Positions 8,523-14,957 of a DNA stretch of 37,130 nt are shown here, one piece after another. The stretch is from CAZTAR01 sp043813895. Lineage in GTDB: Bacteria; Planctomycetota; Phycisphaerae; UBA1845; UTPLA1. Position numbers and translations under genes: made by a program. The stretch lies in contig JBDRKQ010000005.1 of NCBI GenBank assembly GCA_043813895.1, positions 1-37,130 on the forward strand. The letters run 5' to 3'. The notes below the pieces were generated by a model, which did not search any database, had not been told where the DNA came from, and worked only from the letters and a program-made list of their open reading frames with translations. Position 1 is the stretch's first letter; every line of letters starts with the position of its first letter.

Positions 8523-8631
8523 AGAACGATCTCTGCTGGACCTTACACGGGGATCTTGGCTCGCGCCTCCGCGGCGTCTTCCATGGGGTGTTTCGGAGAA
8601 TCGGTGTCGGACGCCCGTTGTTGCTGAGGCG

Positions 8632-9300
8632 TCAGTCCTCCGGTGCATCGTGCTCAAGTGTCTCCAGGGGGCAGCCGGTACAGTGCGCGCGGGGTTTGCA
8701 GTGGCGCTTGCCGACCGCCACGAGGAGCGCGTGGAACTCGTTGAACATCCTCACATCCTCGGCCAAGTTGTCCTCGAACAATGACTTGAGGTACTCGTAG
8801 TCCCCGTCGACATCGATCAGGCCGTGGCGACTCGCGACTCGGGCCGTGTAGGTGTCGACGACGAAGGTCGGCATCTCCAGGGCGTAGAGTAGAATGGAAT
8901 CCGCTGTCTCCGGGCCGATGCCGTTGATCCGGAGCATCTCCTCCCGCAGTTCTCCCATGTGCCGGCTGCGCAGGCCATCGATGTTCCCGTCGTGGTGCTC
9001 GCACAGCCAGCGGACGAAGTTCTTTAACCGCCGCGTCTTGACCTTGTAGTAGCCGGCCGGGCGGATAAGCTCGGCGAGCACTTGGTCAGGCACACGTTCG
9101 AGCGCCCACCAGTCGAGCATGTCGGCCGTCCGCAGGTTCGCGATGGCCTTCTCGACGTTCTGCCAGTTCGTATTCTGGACAAGAATCGCCCCCATGACGA
9201 TCTCCGTGGGAGAATCGCCCGGCCACCAATCCTGCGGGCCGTACGCTTCCAACAGGGTTTCGTAGAGGGTGCGGAGTGTTCGGCTCGCTGTCGATGACAT
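8632..9300 (-). CDS. Endonuclease III-like DNA glycosylase (HhH-GPD)
   Basis: 222 residues from the ATG at 9300, with GGAAGG eight bases upstream. An open frame continues 60 codons further but overlaps the divergent CPBP gene. The protein has the HhH-GPD fold: helix-hairpin-helix INGIGPETADSILLYA (125-140) and the catalytic Asp149 in VVDTYTARV. The lysine that makes Nth a bifunctional lyase (GVGRK in E. coli) is Glu131 here, so it is probably a monofunctional glycosylase, as in the MagIII-like branch. The C-terminal iron-sulfur motif keeps Cys201, Cys207 and Cys210, but the fourth Cys is missing. The substrate is unknown; alkylated or oxidised bases are likely. Confidence 0.87.
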   Translation of the reverse strand: MSSTASRTLRTLYETLLEAYGPQDWWPGDSPTEIVMGAILVQNTNWQNVEKAIANLRTADMLDWWALERVPDQVLAELIRPAGYYKVKTRRLKNFVRWLCEHHDGNIDGLRSRHMGELREEMLRINGIGPETADSILLYALEMPTFVVDTYTARVASRHGLIDVDGDYEYLKSLFEDNLAEDVRMFNEFHALLVAVGKRHCKPRAHCTGCPLETLEHDAPED

Positions 9301-9378
9301 CCTTGGCCCTTCCTTGACAGCCGCGTTGCGGAGGCCGCGCCGTTGCAGCCGCGCGTGTAGTGCGGTAATGATACAGGC

Positions 9379-10191
9379 ATGACGAAGCGGACGGCCAGAC
9401 GAAGACCTCCGAAAGTGCAGATCAGGCGTCCCCGGAAGAAGCGCGCGTCCGACTCCGAAGGTTACTGGGATGTCGCCCACCGGCCGCTACAGTGCTTCGT
9501 GTTTTTGCTGCCGATGGTGCTGGCCTACGAGGTGGGCATGGCACTCACGCACCGCGGCATCCCGATCGATGCTCGTCCCGATCTGGCGGCAAAACAACTG
9601 CTCCAGTGGTTCTTCAGCCTGTTCGGCATCGAGGGTCTCTACGACCTCTTCGGCGTGAGGGGGCTCTACCTGCCCGGGATCGCCCTACTGGTCGTGTTGC
9701 TCGTCTGGCAGATGGCTTCAAACTACCCGTGGAAGGTCGCTTGGAATGCGCTGCTCGGAATGGCGGGCGAGAGCGTCCTCCTTGCCCTTCCGGTTCTTCT
9801 GCTCAATGAATTGATCCACGACATCAGCCCATTGCAAGGCGTCGTGAAAGCCGGCACGTCCACGTTCGACAACCTGTTGCTCAGCGTCGGGGCGGGGATT
9901 TACGAGGAACTGGTGTTCCGGCTGATTGTCATTTCACTACTCACGCTGCTGTTGATCGACATCGGCCGTGTGAAGGAAGTGCCGGGCGTGGCGCTGGCGG
10001 TGATCATCTCGTCGCTGATGTTCGCGGCACACCACTATCCGCCGGTCGGTTCGGACATCTGGTCGACGAGCGAATTCGCCTTCCGCTTTGCAGCGGGCGG
10101 CTACCTCGCCGCGGTTTTCGTTCTGCGGGGATTCGGCCTGGCGGTGGGATGCCACGTGATCTACGACGTGATCGCGTTCGCGATCCCGTAG
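9379..10191 (+). CDS. CPBP-family intramembrane metalloprotease
   Basis: 270 residues with a very basic N-terminal tail (first 25 residues) and about eight hydrophobic segments. The CPBP (Abi/Rce1-like) signature is complete: EELVFR at 176-181, FAAHH at 215-219 (F-x3-H) and HVIYD at 259-263. Members are membrane glutamic/metal proteases related to eukaryotic Rce1; bacterial substrates are mostly unknown. The gene is divergent from the glycosylase with 78 bases between starts, and no clear ribosome site precedes the ATG. Repeats, a long hairpin and an intrinsic terminator follow it. Confidence 0.9.
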   Translation: MTKRTARRRPPKVQIRRPRKKRASDSEGYWDVAHRPLQCFVFLLPMVLAYEVGMALTHRGIPIDARPDLAAKQLLQWFFSLFGIEGLYDLFGVRGLYLPGIALLVVLLVWQMASNYPWKVAWNALLGMAGESVLLALPVLLLNELIHDISPLQGVVKAGTSTFDNLLLSVGAGIYEELVFRLIVISLLTLLLIDIGRVKEVPGVALAVIISSLMFAAHHYPPVGSDIWSTSEFAFRFAAGGYLAAVFVLRGFGLAVGCHVIYDVIAFAIP

Positions 10192-10243
10192 CGTGACCGC
10201 GCTGGTGCTTCATGACACCTCGAATGAGGAGTTGCAAGGGTGC

Positions 10244-10322
10244 CACTGGCGGCTGGTCCGCCAGTGCGCTCTTGGCGGCGGATACGCGCAAGACACTGGC
10301 AGACAAGCTGCCAGTGGCACCC
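10244..10322. repeat. Palindromic repeat family A, double hairpin
   Basis: First hairpin CACTGGCGG/CCGCCAGTG (10244-10252, 10258-10266), then about 27 bases, then CACTGGCAG/CTGCCAGTG (10294-10302, 10308-10316), closing with GGCACCC. It lies 50 bases after the CPBP stop. This is the fullest copy of the family in the window and resembles a REP doublet. Confidence 0.75.
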
Positions 10323-10345
10323 ATCATTCGACCTGTCACGACGCA

Positions 10346-10450
10346 CTAGAGCTAGCATGAACCTGTGGTGCGACCTCCCGTGGTGACTGACAATCACCGC
10401 GTTATTGGTCCTTTGAAGGGAGGTGCACCACAGGTTCATGCTAGCTCTAG
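10346..10450. repeat. 105-bp near-perfect hairpin element
   Basis: Arms of 26 bp match perfectly as inverted repeats (10346-10371 and 10425-10450; outer ends CTAGAGCTAGC and GCTAGCTCTAG). After one bulged G (10372) the stem continues for 7 bp (ACCTCCC 10373-10379, GGGAGGT 10418-10424). The 38-base apical part holds a small hairpin, GGTGA/TCACC (10382-10386, 10394-10398). It sits between convergent genes and 45 bases before an intrinsic terminator on the plus strand. No transposase and no clear target duplication are seen. It may be a miniature inverted-repeat element or a structured small RNA. Confidence 0.85.
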
Positions 10451-10494
10451 GACTCATAGGACTCTACTGGAAGCTGTCGTGTCCCTTTCAACAG

Positions 10495-10531
10495 CCCCGC
10501 GGATCCTGAAACAGGGTTCGCGGGGTCTTTT
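10495..10531 (+). terminator. Intrinsic terminator
   Basis: CCCCGCG-GATCCTG (10495-10508) pairs with CAGGGTT-CGCGGGG (10512-10525) around an AAA loop, 14 bp including two G-T pairs, followed by TCTTTT. Its orientation ends plus-strand transcription coming from the CPBP gene or from the hairpin element. It also lies just beyond the convergent lipoprotein gene at 10570, but lacks a T-run in that direction. Confidence 0.85.
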
Positions 10532-10569
10532 GCCGTGCGACAGGTGCGGTTGGCGAAGCCCGCGTCGGA

Positions 10570-11316
10570 TCACGAGGCGGAATCCGGCGTGATGAGGGGC
10601 GGCAGGTAGACTCTCAGCCACGCCTCGTTCCACAAGTAATCGGTGTGGTCGCCGTTGTTGCCCAACGCGCGCATGCCCTCCGTCCACGTCCATTGCCGCA
10701 GCCGTTCGTCTTCCAGCTCGAACCCGACCGTGGCGGCCGGTGGAACGTCGTGGAAGCCGTCCATCGTCCCGAGCAGGTTGGTGAAGAAGAGTGACAACTC
10801 ATCGACGGGAGACCAGAAGTGCAGAATACCCTCTTTCGACCTGTCCAGGGCGGGCGTGAGATCGTATTGGGCCGACAACCCGCTGCTGAACAGAAGAACC
10901 TGTTCGACACTGTATCCGTCCGGCAAAGCCGCGGCCGTCAGCACGGCGATCGCGGTCCCGCCGGAGTAGCCGATGAGTGTGACCGGCCGGCCCGGGTGCG
11001 CGTCGATGTAGTCGGCGATTCGCACGGCTTCGGTCTGCGAGAAGGCGGCATTGCGATCGAAGTTCTGAAGATTGCCGATCAGGTCCAGCGTCGGTCCATA
11101 CGAGATAACCTCGATTGCCCTATCAATTCCCTCTGCCCGCAAAGCCTCGTACCACTTGATCATGTCGCTCGGCAGGCTCGAAATGCCCGGGTAGAGCACG
11201 ATAAGCCCCTTGTCCAACTCCTCGACAGTCGGTTCGGGCGGCGTCTGGATCCAGCAGGATGCCAGCAGCAGCGGCGAGGCAAGCGTGACGCTGAGTACAA
11301 GACGTCGTATCTTCAT
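10570..11316 (-). CDS. Alpha/beta-hydrolase-like lipoprotein
   Basis: 248 residues from the ATG at 11316; an earlier in-frame start at 11367 would bury the signal peptide. The N-terminus MKIRRLVLSVTLASPLLLAS leads into Cys21, a lipobox of the form LLASC. The sequence then follows an alpha/beta-hydrolase pattern: GLIVLYPG strand, nucleophile elbow LIGYSGG (Ser118), acid candidate Asp172 in WSPVDELS and His224 in NNGDHTDYLW. Substrate unknown; esterase or lipase-like activity at the membrane surface is the simplest guess. No ribosome site is strong. The gene is divergent from nfo and convergent with the CPBP gene. Confidence 0.78.
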   Translation of the reverse strand: MKIRRLVLSVTLASPLLLASCWIQTPPEPTVEELDKGLIVLYPGISSLPSDMIKWYEALRAEGIDRAIEVISYGPTLDLIGNLQNFDRNAAFSQTEAVRIADYIDAHPGRPVTLIGYSGGTAIAVLTAAALPDGYSVEQVLLFSSGLSAQYDLTPALDRSKEGILHFWSPVDELSLFFTNLLGTMDGFHDVPPAATVGFELEDERLRQWTWTEGMRALGNNGDHTDYLWNEAWLRVYLPPLITPDSAS

Positions 11317-11458
11317 GGTCTGCAAGCCTGACGTAGTATTGGTTCGCGGGTCTGATGATGCGTCCATGTAAGCGAGGCCGATCGGCTGATTCTAGCGTGA
11401 GCGCGTGCGCGTTGCTACTCGGTTGCACGTCATCAGAGGGACGTGAAGGGAGAACGCC

Positions 11459-12388
11459 GTGACGAGAACTGCGAAGCAAGGAAAGGGGCGAGCCGATCAC
11501 GATCAGCACGCGCAGAGCCCGCTTCAGAAGCAACGCTTCGGCGCCCACCTCTCTGTTGCCGGCGGCCTGGAGCGGGCGTTCGACCTTGCCGTTGAGGCCG
11601 GCTGCGACTGCCTGCAAATCTTCGTCAAGAACCAGCGTCAGTGGGCTGCCGGGCCGCCGACGGAAGAACAGGTCCGCGCATTTCGATCCGCCCAACGCCG
11701 GTCAGGCGTCAGGCCTGTGATCGCCCACGGAAGCTACCTGCTGAACCTCGCCTCGCCGGCACGAACGATCCGACACAGGAGCATCTCCGCGCTGGCCGAT
11801 GAGTTGGAACGTTGCGAGGCCCTCGGCGTGGCCGGCCTCGTTGTCCACCCCGGCGCCCACATGGGAGAGGGCATCGACGCGGGCATCGGGCGGATCGTCA
11901 CCGCACTGGACGATGTCCACGCACGGACCGCCGGCTTCAAGACGCCCGTGCTACTCGAAACGACGGCCGGCCAGGGCAGCTCGGTCGGCCACGAGATCGT
12001 CCACCTCGGCCGCATCATTGACGCGTGCAAAGCACCAAACCGGTTGAGAGTGTGCCTGGATACGTGTCACCTGTTTGCAGCCGGATACGACCTTCGCGAT
12101 CCCAACGGATACGAACGGACAATCGCCGAGATTGCCGATCACGTCGGACTCACGTCCGTCGAGTGCATCCACATGAACGACTCGAAGAACACCTGCGGCA
12201 GCCGTATCGATCGCCACGAGCACATCACCAAGGGCAAGATGGGCAGGCAGGCGTTCGTCAACATTGTGAACGACCCTCGCCTCGCCGCCGTGCCCAAGAT
12301 CCTCGAGACGCCCAAGGGCGAGGACGGCAGGGGGACCGACATGGACCGCGTGAACCTGCGTCGGCTGCGCCGCATGATTCAGGCGTGA
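11459..12388 (+). CDS. nfo: Endonuclease IV (AP endonuclease)
   Basis: 309 residues from a GTG at 11459 with AAGGGAG six bases upstream. The enzyme cuts DNA at abasic sites with a trinuclear zinc centre. The family motifs are all present: FGAHLSVAGG (27-36), VVHPGAHMGEG, LLETTAGQG, CLDTCHLFAAGYDLR, CIHMNDSKNTCGSRIDRHEH, KGKMG and the final LETPKGE. The zinc ligands (His, Glu and Asp residues in these motifs) appear intact. It is about 25 residues longer than the E. coli enzyme because of a charged N-terminal tail. With the glycosylase at 8632 it covers two steps of base excision repair. Confidence 0.97.
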   Translation: MTRTAKQGKGRADHDQHAQSPLQKQRFGAHLSVAGGLERAFDLAVEAGCDCLQIFVKNQRQWAAGPPTEEQVRAFRSAQRRSGVRPVIAHGSYLLNLASPARTIRHRSISALADELERCEALGVAGLVVHPGAHMGEGIDAGIGRIVTALDDVHARTAGFKTPVLLETTAGQGSSVGHEIVHLGRIIDACKAPNRLRVCLDTCHLFAAGYDLRDPNGYERTIAEIADHVGLTSVECIHMNDSKNTCGSRIDRHEHITKGKMGRQAFVNIVNDPRLAAVPKILETPKGEDGRGTDMDRVNLRRLRRMIQA

Positions 12389-12426
12389 CCGGCGCCAAGG
12401 ATCAGCGGCGTGCTATCGCTCTGCCG

Positions 12427-13152
12427 CTATTCCTCCGGCAACAACAGCTCGACGTAGGGCTGGATGTCGGCGCCGTCGATCCGGCCGTCAGCATTCATGT
12501 CGGCGGCGCACCGTTCCTCGGTCGCGTAGCCTGCATCGTCGAGCAGCATGGCGACGAAGTCCTCGATCGCCAGAAGCGTTTCCTCCACGTAACCCGGCGT
12601 GCAGTTGATGAAGGAAAAGACGAGTGGCTCCGAGGTGGCGTAATTCGTTGAGCCGTCGTCTCGAAGCACGAACGTCGCGTGCCAGAGGTACTGATCCGGG
12701 TTGTACGCCGGATGCGTCGAGTCGATGTGCCAGGTGTTGTGTACGTGCAGCGTTTCGTCGCCGAGCAGCGTGGACTCGCCCGGCTCGTCGATGACCTGAA
12801 AACCGTTGTCGATCAACCGAAGAGCCGGGTCGATGGCCACGAGTTCGAGCCAGATCTCCGCCCCGGGCTGGAGTACATAGATGTCGTTGGGCAGATCGTC
12901 CGTCGACACGGCGTCGAAGCCCGGGTCATTGTCGGTCCAGCCGAAGAGCAGCGGGCCGTTGACCGGCACCAGCGCGTGGCCGTGATCTTCCGGGACAAAG
13001 CCGCTCGGACTGATCTTCAATTGGCCGGTGCCGGAGCGCCCGATCCAGACGTCGTGCTCGTGCTCGGCGGCCGCTGGACCCGCGCCCACACACACCACCC
13101 CGACAAATGCCGTCATGCAGCACACCTGTTTGGTAAAGCCTCTTATTCTCAT
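12427..13152 (-). CDS. Secreted protein with C-terminal dockerin-type repeat
   Basis: 241 residues. It has a Sec signal peptide (about 1-28, ending PAAA) and then a domain I do not recognise, rich in His/Asp/Trp (HEHDVWIGRSG, LHVHNTWHIDSTH). The last 25 residues contain CAADMNADGRIDGADIQPYV, one calcium-binding dockerin/EF-hand-like loop of the type common at the C-termini of planctomycete exported proteins. A ribosome site (AGGAG) precedes the ATG. Convergent with nfo, 38 bases apart. The role is unknown; calcium binding and attachment to other exported proteins are inferences. Confidence 0.8.
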   Translation of the reverse strand: MRIRGFTKQVCCMTAFVGVVCVGAGPAAAEHEHDVWIGRSGTGQLKISPSGFVPEDHGHALVPVNGPLLFGWTDNDPGFDAVSTDDLPNDIYVLQPGAEIWLELVAIDPALRLIDNGFQVIDEPGESTLLGDETLHVHNTWHIDSTHPAYNPDQYLWHATFVLRDDGSTNYATSEPLVFSFINCTPGYVEETLLAIEDFVAMLLDDAGYATEERCAADMNADGRIDGADIQPYVELLLPEE

Positions 13153-13199
13153 GCTCTCTAATCTCCTGAGATTGTCATCTTGGATTCACTGATGGATCG

Positions 13200-13919
13200 T
13201 CACCACCCGAGACGCGGGTCCCACTTGTTGTGGGTCCACGCGATATCCGGGAAGCTGCTGCCTGCCCAGTCAATTGAATACGTCAACGCGAATGTGAACG
13301 GCTCGGCGTGCCCGTCGACCAGGGCGTAGTTCGCCTTGTCCAGATGCCGGGCCAGCGCGAGTTCCTCCGAGGCCAGGCGGACCGGGTCCGACCACCACGT
13401 TTCGGGATGCACGTGATCTGCCGCCGCGAAGTCGCCCTCCTCGGTCAACTCCGCCCAGAAGATCGTCGTCGAAGGACGCGCTACCCGCGTCATCACGATC
13501 CGATCGCCCGTGCCCGACACCTTGCCAGTCATGTAGTAGTTGCTTGCATAACTCATCCGCCGATACTGCGGCTCGTCGCTGCCCACCGTGGCGGGAATGG
13601 GCGTCTGCCAATGCGGACTCTTATCCGAGGGGCACACCAGTACATCCCGGCTGCCGTATTCCTGCTCCATCGTGTTCAACCAGGCCCGAGCCTCATCGAC
13701 ACTGCCGCCATGCGCGAAGCCCACGGTGGGGAATCGCCCGTCATTTGTGTCCGCGTATGTTGCCATGGCCTGCGCCATCACACGCATGTTGCTGAGACAG
13801 GTCGTAGCCTTGCCGAGCTTCCGTGCCTTCGACATCGCGGGCAACAGAATCGCGATCAAGACGGCGATGATTGAAACGACGATCAGCAATTCAATGAGTG
13901 TGAATGCGTATCGCTTCAT
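13200..13919 (-). CDS. Prepilin-like protein with H-X9-DG motif
   Basis: 239 residues from the ATG at 13919, which has GGGAGG eight bases upstream; the frame continues upstream only through palindromic repeats. The N-terminus MKRYAFTLIELLIVVSIIAV is a type IV prepilin/pseudopilin signal with Glu at +5, though the residue before the cleavage site is Ala rather than the usual Gly. The C-terminal half contains HLDKANYALVDG, an exact H-X9-DG motif, the mark of a large planctomycete family of pseudopilin-like proteins. There is no other secretion gene beside it. The exported protein is probably anchored by its N-terminal helix; function unknown. Confidence 0.88.
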   Translation of the reverse strand: MKRYAFTLIELLIVVSIIAVLIAILLPAMSKARKLGKATTCLSNMRVMAQAMATYADTNDGRFPTVGFAHGGSVDEARAWLNTMEQEYGSRDVLVCPSDKSPHWQTPIPATVGSDEPQYRRMSYASNYYMTGKVSGTGDRIVMTRVARPSTTIFWAELTEEGDFAAADHVHPETWWSDPVRLASEELALARHLDKANYALVDGHAEPFTFALTYSIDWAGSSFPDIAWTHNKWDPRLGW

Positions 13920-13952
13920 GGGAACGACCTCCCGCATCGCGCCGTTATGAGG

Positions 13953-14042
13953 AGCCGCGGACTTCAGTCCGCGCGGCCTTTCGTTCGCGCGTACGGCCCA
14001 GATGTCCAGGGGGCGCCGCACGGGCTAAAGCCCGCGGCTCTT
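13953..14042. repeat. Palindromic repeat family B, inverted pair
   Basis: Two hairpins face each other: CGCGGACT/AGTCCGCG (13956-13963, 13966-13973) and CGGGCT/AGCCCG (14021-14026, 14029-14034), with outer edges GAGCCGCG and CGCGGCTC. The same units occur three times at 19775-19895. It lies directly upstream of the prepilin-like gene's ribosome site. Confidence 0.75.
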
Positions 14043-14201
14043 TGGGTTTCCCGACTGCCGAAGAAGTAGATCGATCAGGCCTGTGGTGTGCGTCTTGACG
14101 CACCCTTCTCGCTGCATTCCGGCTGTGCTACACGCGAAGGTCGACGGCACCACGCGAGCGCAGTACCACACAAACCCGCAGATTCAAGTTTGACGGGGCT
14201 A

Positions 14202-14486
14202 TCAGATGGGAGGGCCGCGCGGCGCCGCATCAAGAAACCGTTCGATGTTCGGGCGGCGCTGCTCAATGATGGGAATCCGGCTCCCGACGCGATCGTGAAA
14301 CGTCGGCAGGAAAAGAGTCGCGGCGACGGCGACGCTGGCGACCGCCAGGAGATAGCAGATCTGGCAGTGCGCCGTGTCAGTGTGATGATCGTGGTGATCG
14401 GCGAGGACATGGAGGTACCCGCTGATGCCGCCGGTCAGCATCAGGAATGCGAGTAGGACCAGGATGGACGCGCAAGGCCGAAACAT
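14202..14486 (-). CDS. Small His/Cys-rich membrane protein, possibly DUF2946-like
   Basis: 94 residues from an ATG at 14486. Two hydrophobic segments (about 6-27 and 44-62) flank a histidine-rich loop with His26, His31, His32, His34, His35, His40 and the pair Cys41-x2-Cys44, which looks able to bind metal. This arrangement recalls DUF2946-type small membrane proteins, but I cannot confirm membership. The ribosome site is weak; the longer frame (to 14624) would run through the predicted promoter. Possible link to metal handling, as elsewhere in this window, is only an inference. Confidence 0.55.
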   Translation of the reverse strand: MFRPCASILVLLAFLMLTGGISGYLHVLADHHDHHTDTAHCQICYLLAVASVAVAATLFLPTFHDRVGSRIPIIEQRRPNIERFLDAAPRGPPI

Positions 14487-14551
14487 GAGGTCTGCCGCCG
14501 CCTCGACACACGGCCGGGACGCATCACCGTCCTCACTAGCCAGTGTATTAC

Positions 14552-14580
14552 ATTGTAGCACACATTGGACTGAAGTGCAA
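14552..14580 (-). promoter_or_regulatory. Candidate promoter of the small His/Cys-rich protein
   Basis: On the minus strand TTGCAC (14580-14575) and TACAAT (14557-14552) are 17 bases apart. The -10 overlaps a short dyad, TACAATGTA, that resembles but is one base shorter than BlaI/CopY-type operators. Confidence 0.35.
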
Positions 14581-14609
14581 ACCCAGCCGGATTCACGCAA
14601 CGCGGCGGG

Positions 14610-14723
14610 GCAGGGCAATCGCAAGGGCGACGTAGACCCCGCGCGGCAGTACTGAAGACCAGCCCGACGCGCAAGCGAGGGAGTCAGGAAACGGTTTTCC
14701 GGCCATTCTTGCGATTGCCCTGC
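14610..14723. repeat. 16-bp inverted repeat pair
   Basis: GCAGGGCAATCGCAAG (14610-14625) and its exact complement at 14708-14723 are separated by 82 bases. This could fold as a large hairpin or mark the ends of a small element. No function is recognised. Confidence 0.5.
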
Positions 14724-14957
14724 GTACCCTGTTGCAGCTACCCTCGTCCGATTGCCGTTGCCCTCGTTCGTGCAACCCGCTACGGTATGTAATGCCCGAT
14801 CCCGGCACGCTTTAGCATGGCATGCCGCGCTCGGCCCGGAGCCCCGGCTGCCGACCTCGCGAGCCGCCGAGGCCTTCTGATACGCTCGCCCGACGTCCGA
14901 GGCGTGGCGGTCGTCGACGCGGAAGTCACACCACCGTCAAAGAGGAACGGAACCGAG

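Larger units (their letters stand above)
14487..14957. other. Intergenic region before the MFS gene
   Basis: This separates the small membrane protein gene (minus) from the MFS gene (plus). It holds a candidate minus-strand promoter (14552-14580) and a 16-bp perfect inverted repeat (14610-14625/14708-14723). An open plus-strand extension of the MFS frame from 14817 has no ribosome site or conserved look. Confidence 0.4.

Noticed and set aside
13920..14021. Longer prepilin-like protein
   Set aside because: The upstream codons run through palindromic repeats. The prepilin signal begins at 13919 with a good ribosome site.
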